Of a stretch of DNA of 32,948 nt, positions 1-7,833 are shown piece after piece (positions within the stretch are counted from its first letter, which is position 1; each line of letters opens with the position of its first letter). Position numbers and translations under genes: made by a program. Origin of the DNA: Solirubrobacter ginsenosidimutans (GTDB taxonomy: Bacteria > Actinomycetota > Thermoleophilia > Solirubrobacterales > Solirubrobacteraceae). The notes under the pieces were generated by a model. That model was given only the letters and a program-made list of their open reading frames with translations, did no database searches and was not told the origin of the DNA. The stretch lies in NCBI RefSeq assembly GCF_027587205.1, contig NZ_JAPDOD010000077.1:1-32948 (forward strand), in the 5' to 3' direction.

Positions 1-314
1 CTCACGCGTCGTGATCCACGACCGCTACCACCGCACACACCTCAGCGCGGCCCGCGGGCAAGGAGCAGCATGAGAAGGCCGCACTGCAGGACTGCGACCT
101 GACCGAACGCCCCGGCGCGAGCCTGAGCAGCGCGGACTTGTCGATCGAGAGCACCCGGCGCCGGCATCAAGGGGAGTAGAGTTCCGGTGGGAGGGCACGC
201 GTGCCGAGGTCGTCGTTTGATCGGAGCGCCGGCAGCAGCGCCTGACTTCCTCTATTCGCACATTCCCGCGCGATCGGAGGAAGTTCGTGACGCTTTACCG
301 ACTCAGGCACGCAC
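1..314. other. Leading segment without a supported gene
   Basis: I find no convincing gene here. A GGAGGAAG ribosome-binding-like stretch (276-283) precedes a GTG at 287, but that frame closes after 11 codons, and the motif is too far (about 31 nt) from the reductase start at 315 to serve it. An open frame from position 2 stops at 71-73 and could be the tail of an upstream gene, but 23 codons are too few to identify. Confidence 0.4.
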
Positions 315-1409
315 GTGGCTGAGCGCGGCGCACGGCCGAATGTCCCCCCGGCTCGGCGGCGTCTGCTGCGTGCCGCAGGCGTGCTGTTCACGCCGCTGCT
401 GCCCGATGACTATCTCGAGCTGATCAATCCGCTGTGGTCCAGCCGTGAGCTTCGCGGCCGGATCGAGTCGATCGAGCGCGAGACGGCCGACAGCGTCACC
501 GTGGTGATCCGGCCCGGGTGGGTCTGGGAAGGACACAAGCCGGGCCAGTACCTGCGCGTCGGCGTCGTTGTAGACGGCGTGCATCACTGGCGCGCCTACT
601 CCCTGACCTCCGATCCCGGACGTCCGGACGGGTTCATCTCCATCACCCCAAAGCTGCTGGCCACCGGCAAGGTGTCGCCGTACCTGGTCCGCACCGCGCG
701 GCCCGGAACGATCGTGCGCCTCGGCGGCGTGGAGGGTGACTTCACGCTTCCCGATCCACCGCCGAGATCGCTGCTGTTCGTCAGCGCGGGCAGCGGCATC
801 ACACCGATCATGGGCATGCTCCGCGACCTCGACCGCCGCGACAGCCTGAACGACGTGATGCACGTCCATTCCGCACGGACGGTCGACGACATCGTGTTCG
901 GTGCTCAACTCCGCGCCCTGGCCGACCGCCGCGCCGGCTATCGCCCACACCTGCAACTGACCGCCGCGGCCGGCCGCTTCTCCCCCACCGACCTCGAGAC
1001 CGTCTGCCCCGACTGGCGAGAACGCGACACGTTCGCGAGCGGGCCAGGCGCGATGCTCGACGCCCTGAGCGAGCACTGGAAGCGCGCCGGCGTGCGCGCG
1101 AAGCTGCGGATGGAGCGTTTTCAACCCGTGATCGACGGCCACGCCGCCGGTGCGGGCGGGACGATCATGTTCTCCAGGAGCCGCGCGCGAACGTCGTCGA
1201 ACGGCGCCGTCCCGATCCTCGTCGCCGGCGAGCGGGCGGGGCTCGAACTCGCCTACGGCTGCCGCATGGGCATCTGCCGCACGTGCGTCGGCTGCCTGGC
1301 CTCGGGCCGGGTGCGCGACCTCCGCACCGGCAAGGTCTCCGGCCAGCCGGGCGAGATCGTCCGCACCTGCATCAACGCCCCCGAAGGGCCGGTGGAGATC
1401 GCGCTTTGA
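315..1409 (+). CDS. Ferredoxin-type oxidoreductase (FAD / NAD(P)H / 2Fe-2S), desaturase electron donor
   Basis: A 364-residue flavo-iron-sulfur reductase that should pass electrons from NAD(P)H through FAD and a 2Fe-2S cluster to the desaturase encoded 19 bp downstream. Visible order: FAD-binding barrel with RAYS at 93-96, NAD-binding signature AGSGITP at 158-164, and a C-terminal plant-type ferredoxin domain with cluster cysteines C316, C321, C324 and C352. Length, N-terminal PLLPDDYLELINPLW segment and gene pairing resemble mycobacterial Rv3230c, the partner of DesA3 (family knowledge). The GTG at 315 is the first start in this frame after a stop at 288-290. Its ribosome-binding site is poor, so the exact start is less certain than the function. 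Cytoplasmic or membrane-associated through its partner. Confidence 0.9.
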   Translation: MAERGARPNVPPARRRLLRAAGVLFTPLLPDDYLELINPLWSSRELRGRIESIERETADSVTVVIRPGWVWEGHKPGQYLRVGVVVDGVHHWRAYSLTSDPGRPDGFISITPKLLATGKVSPYLVRTARPGTIVRLGGVEGDFTLPDPPPRSLLFVSAGSGITPIMGMLRDLDRRDSLNDVMHVHSARTVDDIVFGAQLRALADRRAGYRPHLQLTAAAGRFSPTDLETVCPDWRERDTFASGPGAMLDALSEHWKRAGVRAKLRMERFQPVIDGHAAGAGGTIMFSRSRARTSSNGAVPILVAGERAGLELAYGCRMGICRTCVGCLASGRVRDLRTGKVSGQPGEIVRTCINAPEGPVEIAL

Positions 1410-1428
1410 ACCCCGAGACGAGGAACCG

Positions 1429-2643
1429 ATGGCCGCGATGATCGACAGCCCGCTGGCGCACCTGACCGACACCGAGATCGACGAGCTCGCTCGCGAGTTC
1501 GACGCCATCCACGCGCAGGTCTTCGCCGAGCTCGGCGCACGCGACCGGCACTACATCACGCGCATGATCGCGATCCACCGTGGCCTTGCGGTGCTGGGTC
1601 GCGTGCTGCTCTTCGGCGCGCGCTACAAGCCCGCCTGGATCGCGGGGACAGCCACGCTCTCCGTGGCCAAGATCCTCGAGAACATGGAGATCGGCCACAA
1701 CGTCATGCACGGCCAGTGGGACTGGATGCACGACCCGTCAATCCATTCCTCCAGCTGGGACTGGGACTCCGCCTCGACGCCGGAGGCATGGAAACACTCC
1801 CACAACTACATCCACCACACCTACACCAACATCCGCGGCAAGGACAAGGACCTCGGCTACAAGATCATGCGGATCGACCCGCACCAGGCGTGGAACCCCG
1901 TGTACCTGTTCCAGCCGGCCTACAACCTCGCCCTGATGGCGTTCTTCGAATGGGGCGTCGCCTTCCACGACCTCGACCTCGAGGCGATCCGCAAAGGCGA
2001 GAAGTCCACCGACGAGCTCAAAACCGAACTCCTCGGCATGGCACGCAAAGCCTCACGCCAAATCGCCAAGGACTACCTCGCCTACCCCGCCCTTGCCGGG
2101 CCGAAGGGATTCAAGAGCACCCTCGCCGCCAATGTGACCGCGAACATCCTGCGCAACGTGTGGGCGCATTCGATCATCTTCTGCGGCCACTTCCCCGACC
2201 AGACCTACACCTTCAGCGAAGCCGAGGTCGCCGACGAGAACCGCGGCCGCTTCTACGTCCGCCAGCTCCTCGGCGCCGCCAACATCGAAGGCAGCCCGCT
2301 CTTTCACGTCATGAGCGGCAACCTCGGCTACCAGGTCGAGCACCACCTCTACCCCGACATGCCCAGCACCCGCTACTCCGAAATCGCCCCGCGCGTGAAA
2401 GAGATCTGCGAGCGCTACCGGCTGCCCTACAACACCGGCCCGTTTCTCAAGCAACTCGGCATGGTCCAACGCACGATCCTGCGGCTCGCATTCCCCGGCG
2501 GCAAGCCGCGACCGAAACCCGGCCCCTACCGCCGCGGGCATGGCGATGCCAGCGCCTCGATGACATCGCCACTTCGCCTTCCGGTCCGGCCGTGGCCGAC
2601 GCGCGGCCAGCGACCCGAGCCCCGAAGTCGACCCCTGGTGTAG
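1429..2643 (+). CDS. desA3: Membrane acyl-CoA / acyl-lipid desaturase, DesA3-like
   Basis: A 404-residue di-iron fatty acid desaturase, probably a delta-9 type acting on acyl-CoA or membrane acyl chains. The three histidine boxes are intact: HNVMH (90-94), HNYIHH (125-130) and QVEHH (302-306). EIGHNVMHGQWDWM and GNLGYQVEHHLYPDMP are hallmarks of the mycobacterial DesA3 type. Hydrophobic stretches lie near 52-80 and in the middle of the protein. The open frame extends upstream inside the reductase gene, but the ATG at 1429, just after the reductase stop, gives the natural N-terminus. The last 35 or so residues are Pro/Arg-rich and unlike the rest. It forms a two-gene operon with the reductase. 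The symbol is by similarity of architecture and partner, not a tested assignment. Confidence 0.9.
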   Translation: MAAMIDSPLAHLTDTEIDELAREFDAIHAQVFAELGARDRHYITRMIAIHRGLAVLGRVLLFGARYKPAWIAGTATLSVAKILENMEIGHNVMHGQWDWMHDPSIHSSSWDWDSASTPEAWKHSHNYIHHTYTNIRGKDKDLGYKIMRIDPHQAWNPVYLFQPAYNLALMAFFEWGVAFHDLDLEAIRKGEKSTDELKTELLGMARKASRQIAKDYLAYPALAGPKGFKSTLAANVTANILRNVWAHSIIFCGHFPDQTYTFSEAEVADENRGRFYVRQLLGAANIEGSPLFHVMSGNLGYQVEHHLYPDMPSTRYSEIAPRVKEICERYRLPYNTGPFLKQLGMVQRTILRLAFPGGKPRPKPGPYRRGHGDASASMTSPLRLPVRPWPTRGQRPEPRSRPLV

Positions 2644-3403
2644 CGTGGCCAGCGTTGAGCGCCGACGGGGGCGGCGAGATCGCGAGCGTTACCTCCCCGG
2701 GGCCGTTCGCTGCGCGAGCTGAGCCTCTCGCAGCGGTCGTGCAAAACGCTTGCTCTTGCGGTATGGAACCCTGACAAACACCGGAAGAGCGGTCCATCGC
2801 GCGCTCACGGGGGCTGGCCGCTCCCGGATCGCGCCGCCATGGTGCTGTTTGAATGCAGGAATCCCGACACTGCCACTCGCATGGACGCCCGATCACTGGC
2901 GAGCGGCCTGACCGACGGCGCAGCAGGGGCGGGGCGAGATCTCGTCACGAGTGTCAACGGGTAGTTTGTCCGAGCGGCGGGTCGCGCGTAGTGTCGACCC
3001 ATCGCGCACGCGCGCTGGCTTGTCGGGTTGACGATGTGTCTCGCTTGGCGGGATGCGGCGGGCACCAGGTGACCCAGCGGTCAGGCGGGCGAGTCGATCC
3101 CGGGCTCGCGCGCACGTTGCAGCATGGTCAGCCCGCAGCTTTCGGTGCTCCGGATGGTTCCGATAGTTGCCGCCGACAACGCCCCGGCCGCGCTTCTCGA
3201 CACCCGGCGCAGCTCGACGCTCGCCGCGTCGAACGCGGCGAAGCGCTGGATCGAAGTGTGACGCCACCCGACTGACCGGTCGTTCGGGATCAACTCGTAT
3301 CGCATCGGGGACGCGGCGTTGACTCAGGTTCAAATTCGTCAGGCGGCGGCGGCAACGCCGAGCCCGGCGCTATCACGCTCCAAGGCCACTCGACAGAAGC
3401 GAT
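2644..3403. other. Gene-poor interval downstream of the desaturase
   Basis: About 760 bp with only short, Arg-rich, mutually overlapping open frames on both strands and no recognisable domain. It may be degraded coding sequence, since it adjoins the Crp-like relic at 3404-3571, but I cannot show this. One hairpin (2709-2734) is listed separately. Confidence 0.5.
2709..2734 (+). terminator. Hairpin 66 bp after the desaturase, possible terminator
   Basis: GCTGCGCGAG and CTCTCGCAGC form a 10-bp stem (9 Watson-Crick pairs and one wobble) around a 6-nt loop. It is GC-rich and well placed after the desaturase stop, but no T-tract follows, so it is not a classical intrinsic terminator. Confidence 0.3.
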
Positions 3404-3571
3404 CAGCGGCGGCCCGAACCCGCGCAAGAGCCACGCGACATCATGCGTGCACCTCACCCGCCCTTCGTCGGCAAGCCGCGCCACGGTTGACGAGACGGTC
3501 GACCGGCGCGCGCCGATCACGTCGTGAAAGCGGCCCCAGTTGGACCCTTTTCGCCACCGGGAGGGGCCGAC
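3404..3571 (-). pseudogene. Relic of a Crp/Fnr-family helix-turn-helix domain
   Basis: The minus-strand frame reads a stretch very like the C-terminal DNA-binding domain of Crp/Fnr regulators: DVIGARRSTVSSTVARLADE, then GRVR, and a closing WLLRGFGPP. In the family this corresponds to the L(I/V)GARRPSVS recognition helix, the LxxLAxxGLV helix and the beta-wing ending W-L-L-x-G-x-P-P. No cyclic-nucleotide-binding domain precedes it: upstream the frame runs into the phasin-like gene at 3577-4101. I therefore read it as a truncated remnant. Downstream the frame continues for about 38 residues of low-information sequence. The match is from memory of the family, not a search. Confidence 0.55.
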
Positions 3572-3576
3572 GGTTG

Positions 3577-4101
3577 TCAGGAGGCGAGTTCGCGGGCGGC
3601 GGAGGTCTGCACCTGGGCGACCTGGCGCACGAGGCTGGCCTGCGCCGACGCGACGGTGACGATCCAGTCGACCTTCATCGCGCGGGCGGCGCTCTCGTAA
3701 GCGTCCGTGATCGAGAGCCACGCTTTCTCGTAGGAGTCGAGGTACGCACCGACGGTCTGCCTGGCGACCTCGTCAACCTTCCCGGGCTGGGCCTCGGGCT
3801 GGTTGGCCTTGGACTGGACCCTGGCGTTGCCCTTGGGCTGGGCCGTGCGTTGGGGCTTGGTGGCCTGGGCAGCGGGCTTGGCGGTCTTGGTGGCGGGCTT
3901 GGCGGTCTTGGTGGCCCGGGCAGCGGGCTTGGTGGCCCGGGCAGCGGGCTTGGTGGCCCGGGCAGCGGGCTTGGTGGTCTTGGTGGCCCGGGCAGCGGGC
4001 TCGGCGGCCTTGGTCGCCTGCGCAGCGGGCTCGGCGGGCTGTGCAGCGGGCTTGGCGGCCTGCGCGGCAGGCTTGGCGGTGGGCTGAGGCGGCGCGGTCA
4101 T
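3577..4101 (-). CDS. Ala/Lys/Pro-repeat phasin-like protein
   Basis: A 174-residue protein in two parts. Residues 1 to about 95 are a low-complexity basic tail of ATKPAAR-type heptads, similar to histone-H1-like or AlgP-like tails. Residues about 108-174 are an amphipathic helical segment (VDEVARQTVGAYLDSYEKAW and onward) that resembles the helical core of phasin-like granule proteins. A role in coating storage granules or binding DNA is inference from composition. The ATG at 4101 has GGAG at about 8 nt, supporting this start. An inverted repeat lies just upstream (4125-4155). The opposite strand shows a long Gly/Leu-rich frame here that is only the shadow of the repeats. Confidence 0.65.
   Translation of the reverse strand: MTAPPQPTAKPAAQAAKPAAQPAEPAAQATKAAEPAARATKTTKPAARATKPAARATKPAARATKTAKPATKTAKPAAQATKPQRTAQPKGNARVQSKANQPEAQPGKVDEVARQTVGAYLDSYEKAWLSITDAYESAARAMKVDWIVTVASAQASLVRQVAQVQTSAARELAS
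3910..4002. repeat. 21-bp tandem repeats coding the ATKPAAR heptads
   Basis: Three exact consecutive copies of a 21-bp unit (starting GGTGGCCCGGGCAGCGG on the plus strand) occupy 3910-3930, 3931-3951 and 3952-3972. A fourth near-exact copy lies at 3982-4002, and degenerate copies extend through roughly 3840-4080. Each unit codes one seven-residue step of the phasin-like protein's tail, so copy-number change stays in frame. Confidence 0.9.
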
Positions 4102-4124
4102 AAAGTTCTCCAGGGTCGTGGCTT

Positions 4125-4155
4125 GTTAGCCAAGTTAGCAAGGTTCGTGGCTAAC
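4125..4155. promoter_or_regulatory. Inverted repeat in front of the phasin-like gene
   Basis: GTTAGCCA (4125-4132) and TGGCTAAC (4148-4155) are perfect 8-bp inverted arms, and an extra GTTAGC half-site lies at 4134-4139. The element ends 23 bp upstream of the ATG at 4101, where an operator overlapping the promoter would sit. The binding protein is unknown. Confidence 0.5.
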
Positions 4156-4245
4156 TTTGGGAAGAACTGAATTCATGTCATGGTTGGAACGCTCGCCAAT
4201 TGGCGTGACGGCGTACCCAACCAGGAGCTATGAGCCGGGTGACCT

Positions 4246-4277
4246 GACCGATTCGGTCCGCCCGCCTCGGGAGGCGG
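4246..4277 (-). terminator. Two adjacent short palindromes after the sigma factor gene
   Basis: CCGCCTC / GAGGCGG (4262-4268 and 4271-4277) directly abuts the sigma factor stop codon on the minus strand, and GACCGA-T-TCGGTC (4246-4258) follows. Together they could end sigma factor transcription. There is no T-tract and the loops are very tight, so this is tentative. Confidence 0.3.
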
Positions 4278-5294
4278 CTAGTCGGGGAGCGTTCGCGGGA
4301 GTCCGAAGTGGGCCAGGAGGCTGCGCTCGCCAAACCATGTGATGGCCGAGATGCGGTCCGCGGTGAGCGTCAGCACCATCAGCCCGAAGGCGCGCGCTAT
4401 CGGCGCTTGCGGGTCGGGGAGGTAGAAACCGTACGCGGGTTGGCCGTTGGCGCGGGTGGGCACGAGTCGCATCGGCCCGCGTCGGGCTTCGCGGTCGTGC
4501 AGGAACGCAGCGATCGCTTGCGCACCTTGGTACTCGTACGGTTGGGGCGGCATGGTGAGCCAGGCGTCGTCGGTGAGTAGCGAGACGATGCCGTCGGTGT
4601 CGCCGCGCTCGAGCGCGGTGGCGAACTGGCCGGCGAGTTCGCGCTCGCGTGCAGAACCCGGCAGCGGTGCGCGCTCGCGGCCACGAGCGGGGAGGCGCTG
4701 ATCGACTGTCGCGCGCGCCCGCTGCAGGGCTCCTTTGACGGAGGCTTCGCTGGCGTCGAGCATCTCGGCTGCCTCGGCGGTGCGAAAGCCGAGCGCGTCG
4801 TGGAGCACGAGTGCCGCGCGCTGGCGTGGGGGCAGTTGTTGCAGGGCGGCCACGAATGCCAGTCCGACGGACTCTCTGGTGTCGTAGCGTGCCTCTGGCC
4901 CGGGGGCAGTGTCTGCGAGTCCTTCGAGCAGGACGTCGGGGTATGGCTCGAGCCAGAGCGGGTCGGCCATGCGGGTCGGCTCGGGCAGTCCGCGCATCGA
5001 CGGCACCTCCTGTGGACGCCGTTCGCGGTCGCGAAGCGCGTTCAGGCAGCGATTGGTGGCGATCCGGTACAGCCAGGCGCGGAGCGAGGCGCGACCCTCG
5101 AAGTTCTCCAAGGCGCGCCACGCCGCCAGCAGCGTCTCCTGCAGTTGGTCCTCTGCATCCTGCAGCGAGCCGAGGATGCGGTAGCAATGAAGCCGAAGCT
5201 CGTTCCGGTACGGGTCGATCAGGGCCGTGAATGCGCCCTCGTCGCCCGCGCGGGCGCGCGTGAGTACGACGTGGGTCTGCTCATCTCGCATCAT
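4278..5294 (-). CDS. ECF RNA polymerase sigma factor with SnoaL-like C-terminal domain (SigG/SigX5-like)
   Basis: A 338-residue ECF sigma factor. Region 2 is clear near residues 8-75 (LRLHCYRILGSLQDAEDQLQ, then RASLRAWLYRIATNRCLNAL, typical of core binding and -10 recognition). Region 4 lies near 140-195 (LQQLPPRQRAALVLHDALGF, then an EASVKGALQRAR recognition helix). The last 130 or so residues form a SnoaL-like domain, as in SigG/SigX5-type factors, where the fused domain replaces a separate anti-sigma factor (family knowledge). I chose the ATG at 5294 (MMRDEQ) because GGGGA precedes it closely; the frame continues 26 codons upstream without better support. The gene is divergent from the RibD-like gene at 5378 and shares an 83-bp control region. 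Confidence 0.9.
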   Translation of the reverse strand: MMRDEQTHVVLTRARAGDEGAFTALIDPYRNELRLHCYRILGSLQDAEDQLQETLLAAWRALENFEGRASLRAWLYRIATNRCLNALRDRERRPQEVPSMRGLPEPTRMADPLWLEPYPDVLLEGLADTAPGPEARYDTRESVGLAFVAALQQLPPRQRAALVLHDALGFRTAEAAEMLDASEASVKGALQRARATVDQRLPARGRERAPLPGSARERELAGQFATALERGDTDGIVSLLTDDAWLTMPPQPYEYQGAQAIAAFLHDREARRGPMRLVPTRANGQPAYGFYLPDPQAPIARAFGLMVLTLTADRISAITWFGERSLLAHFGLPRTLPD

Positions 5295-5322
5295 TTCCCC
5301 TAAGGACACCACCTGACGGCGA

Positions 5323-5350
5323 AACGGAACGAACGATCGGCCGTTCCGTT
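5323..5350. promoter_or_regulatory. Perfect 9-bp inverted repeat between divergent genes
   Basis: AACGGAACG (5323-5331) and CGTTCCGTT (5342-5350) are perfect inverted arms separated by 10 bp, centred in the 83-bp gap between the sigma factor (5294) and the RibD-like gene (5378). Arms of this sequence type are common in TetR-family operators. Its position lets one protein control both genes. No TetR-type gene is seen nearby. Confidence 0.65.
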
Positions 5351-5377
5351 CTCCGCAGCGTTGGGGTCTCAAACAGC

Positions 5378-5968
5378 ATGGGAAAAATCGTGATGAGTGG
5401 CCCGCAGAACGTGTCGCTCGATGGCGTCGTTCAGGACCCGGACGGCGCGGAGGGCTTCGCGCTCGGCGGCTGGTTCGCCCAGTTTGGGGGCACGGACCTC
5501 GAAGCGTGGAACGAGGTCGCGCTCGCGGACGCGCGAGGTGCCGAGGCGTGGCTGCTGGGCCGGCGAAGCTACGAGTTCTTCGGGGAGCGGTGGCGACCCC
5601 GGAGTGGCGAGCTCGCGGACCGGCTGAACACCATGCCGAAGTACGTCGTGTCTTCGAGCCTCGAAGCTCCCGACTGGAACAACTCGACGGTGCTGAAGGG
5701 CGACGTGGTCGACGAGGTCACCGAGCTGAAGGCGAAGCTCGACGGAGAGATCGTCGTCCCTGCCAGCTACCAGCTCGCGCGCACGCTCCTCGAGCACGAC
5801 CTCATCGACGAGCTGCGACTGGTCGTCTTTCCGGTCGTGCTCGGCGCCGGTGAGCGCCTATTCGGCGAGACCAGCAATAAGAAGCCGATGCGCCTCGCAG
5901 GTACCAGGGCCATTGGCGACGGCCTTGTCTTCCTCAACTACGAGTTCGTCCGGGAGGCATCAAGGTAA
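5378..5968 (+). CDS. Dihydrofolate-reductase-family protein (RibD C-terminal domain)
   Basis: A 196-residue protein of the RibD C-terminal / YyaP-type fold. Members are NADPH-dependent reductases, often of unknown substrate. Visible family features: an opening beta strand with SLDGVVQDPDG, a GAEAWLLGRRSYEFF segment, PKYVVSSSLEAPDWNNS, and a C-terminal DELRLVVFPVVLGAGERLF. The length is normal for stand-alone members and no deaminase domain is attached, so a riboflavin role is not implied. ATG at 5378 or at 5393 (MSGPQN) are both possible starts. The gene is divergent from the SigG-like gene and may share regulation through the inverted repeat at 5323-5350. Confidence 0.85.
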   Translation: MGKIVMSGPQNVSLDGVVQDPDGAEGFALGGWFAQFGGTDLEAWNEVALADARGAEAWLLGRRSYEFFGERWRPRSGELADRLNTMPKYVVSSSLEAPDWNNSTVLKGDVVDEVTELKAKLDGEIVVPASYQLARTLLEHDLIDELRLVVFPVVLGAGERLFGETSNKKPMRLAGTRAIGDGLVFLNYEFVREASR

Positions 5969-6090
5969 TCAGGGAACGCCCCATGCTGTGTGGTCGGTGA
6001 CCCCCGCAGCCCGCCGCTGTTTGCGCATGTTTCCCCAAGCACCTCTACTAATACTGAACGATCGAGACTCACGCGGACAAGGGAGCGACG

Positions 6091-6731
6091 ATGTCCCAAC
6101 CAGTCGAGGCGCCGGAGGCGGTCAGCATCTGGGATGGCCGCTTTGAAGGCCGCAACGAGGCCGCGTTCATCGAACTTCGCCTCGATTCCCGGGGCGGTGG
6201 CGGCGTCGCAAGCGCGGATCTCTACCGTCTCGGCTAGGCGGAAGACGCGACTGGGTCGCCTCCCTGCGCTCAGCGGCGGGAAGCAACTTCGTCGCCGGGG
6301 CGATGGGCGGGCCTTTCATCGCCGAGGATGACATCGGCGGAACGAGCATCGGGCGTCTCAGCGTCAGCGCGATGAATAGCTCGGCCGAGAGCGTCGATGC
6401 CATGATCGTGCTCGACGGACCGCTCAACGGGCTCCCCGGCGGTGCGCCCATCGTCGACACGCCGACATGCGTCTCCACGGCGCTCCGCAGCATCAAGGTC
6501 GAGACCGAGTCCGAGGACGGCGTCGCTCCGCTCAGCGGCGCGGATTTCCGGGGTCGCCCGATGTCGATCGAGACCAGCCTCCTCGAGGCCGGGATCGAGG
6601 TGACGCGACGCGGTCGCCCGGATCGCATCCCGGCGAACCCTCGCGGGTGGGACATTGCGGCCCTGCACAGGCTGATGCAGGACTTCGCCCAAGAGTTGTG
6701 CGCACCGCGCGCACTCGACGCGGATCACTGA
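6091..6731 (+). pseudogene. Frameshifted gene of unknown function
   Basis: The ATG at 6091 has a good ribosome-binding site (AAGGGAG five nt before) and reads MSQPVEAPEAVSIWDG for 48 codons, ending in DLYRLG at a TAG (6235-6237). Another frame opens at the same place and continues smoothly (GGRRDWVASLRSAAGSNFVA, then GRLSVSAMNSSAESVDAMIV) to a TGA at 6729-6731. A single missing base near 6230-6237 would join them into a protein of about 213 residues. The joined product has an acidic alpha/beta look but I do not recognise it. This may be a true lesion or a sequencing error. If the second half is translated alone, the ATG at 6303 would give 142 residues. Confidence 0.65.
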
Positions 6732-6868
6732 CGCGCTCGACCCGGGAGCCTCGCACCGCAGCAGCCTACCCGGCGCTTCACCGTCATCTGGACGTCCAGT
6801 CTGCTTTGTGGCACACCGATGCTCATGCGGCTTCGCCGCGGCGCAATGCGCGTAGCCTTCGTCACGTC

Positions 6869-7267
6869 GTGGACGCGCAGCAGTGGCAGGCCAAAGCAGA
6901 ACTGTCCAGCGTGCCCACGCTGCCACACGCAGTCTCTGAGTTCGCCCGCACACTTGGATTTCAGGCCCGGACGCTCGACGACCTCCGAACCTGCGTATCG
7001 GAGGCAACGACCAACGCCGTCGTCCACGCCTTCCGCGACGGTCGCAAGCCCGGCACCATCGTCGTCTGCGCACAGGCCAGCGACAACGAACTCGTGATCC
7101 GCGTGAGCGACGACGGCACCGGCTTCGCGCCACGCACAGACAGCCCCGGCCTCGGTCTCGGCATCCCGACGATCGCCGCGATGGCCACCACGATGTCAAT
7201 CGGCGTCGCGACCACCGGCGGCACCGAGATCAGCATGACGTTCCCCCGCGGGATCGCGGTCACGTAA
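6869..7267 (+). CDS. RsbW-type ATP-binding anti-sigma factor / serine kinase
   Basis: A 132-residue stand-alone HATPase_c domain of the RsbW/SpoIIAB type. The N box (CVSEATTNAVVHAF), the G1 box (VSDDGTGF) and the G2 box (GLGLGIPTIAAMA) are all present. Family members bind ATP and either hold a sigma factor or phosphorylate an anti-anti-sigma protein in partner-switching pathways. The GTG at 6869 gives the usual N-terminus (VDAQQWQAKAELSSVPTLPH); the frame is open further upstream but reads as Arg-rich non-protein sequence overlapping the broken gene. No sigma-B-type or STAS gene is adjacent, so the partner is unknown. It converges on the small membrane protein at 7319-7624. Confidence 0.8.
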   Translation: MDAQQWQAKAELSSVPTLPHAVSEFARTLGFQARTLDDLRTCVSEATTNAVVHAFRDGRKPGTIVVCAQASDNELVIRVSDDGTGFAPRTDSPGLGLGIPTIAAMATTMSIGVATTGGTEISMTFPRGIAVT

Positions 7268-7318
7268 CGGCCCACCAGCGGGGCAGCGGGTACGCGGTCA
7301 CCCGGGCGCCGGACGACC

Positions 7319-7624
7319 TCAATCCCAGGTGCCGGCCAGCGCGATTATCGCCAGCACGCCCACGAGCAAACCGACGATGCCCCACCCAAGAACCGCATCG
7401 CGCCGCTCCTGTGACGCCATCGGCCGACGCTTCCTCGCTTCGGCCCATCCGAGGAGTCCACCGATGAACCCGAACGCCACTGCAACGACGACCAAGACAG
7501 CGCCATCCACGTTCGCGATCCAGCCGACGATCCGCGCCGCCCACAGCCCAACCCAGACGCCGCCGAACGTCGTCGCCGCGCGCCGCACCATTTCAAGCCA
7601 ATCCGAGCGAGGATCGCGAGTCAC
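7319..7624 (-). CDS. Small integral membrane protein
   Basis: A 101-residue protein with three likely membrane segments: about 20-38 (FGGVWVGLWAARIVGWIA), 41-61 (GAVLVVVAVAFGFIGGLLGW) and 79-98 (VLGWGIVGLLVGVLAIIALA). A basic loop (EARKRR) follows the second, probably cytoplasmic. The GTG at 7624 is preceded by GAGG; an ATG at codon 12 is an alternative. I recognise no family and the neighbours suggest no function. Confidence 0.6.
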   Translation of the reverse strand: MTRDPRSDWLEMVRRAATTFGGVWVGLWAARIVGWIANVDGAVLVVVAVAFGFIGGLLGWAEARKRRPMASQERRDAVLGWGIVGLLVGVLAIIALAGTWD

Positions 7625-7707
7625 ACGCCTCGACTACCCGTCCGGACATAGATCGAGCTCAGCGCGCCGAGCGGAGCGACGCCAGATGCGCTCCCAGCCG
7701 GCGTCGA

Positions 7708-7833
7708 TTAGTGGGACGCGACGAGCGCCGCGAGTTTGTCGAAGGACGCGTTCCATCCCGCCTCGGCGTAGCCGGCTCCCGCGGCGTATGGCCCGTCGGT
7801 AAGGGTCATGTGTGGGCCGCCCTCGGAGCCGCA
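7708..7833 (-). pseudogene. C-terminal fragment of an SRPBCC (AHSA1-like) domain protein
   Basis: The minus strand reads 41 codons from CGSEGGPH through MTLTDGPY to AGYAEAGWNASFDKLAALVA and a TAA stop. This looks like the last strand and long C-terminal helix of SRPBCC/AHSA1-type proteins, where an LTLTH turn is followed by a helix with GWxxxxDKLAALL. Directly upstream the frame gives poor sequence, while a neighbouring frame (about 7834-7925) reads FEVIAITEVSRGSTVIAL, which could be the preceding strands displaced by a frameshift. No intact start was found. Best read as a degraded gene. Confidence 0.45.

Noticed and set aside
2..73. Possible C-terminal end of an upstream gene
   Set aside because: Only 23 codons are visible, with no motif; it cannot be told from chance.
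3319..4170. Plus-strand Gly/Leu repeat protein (GLGGLGG)
   Set aside because: Shadow of the 21-bp repeats in the phasin-like gene, which has a ribosome-binding site and a sensible C-terminal domain.
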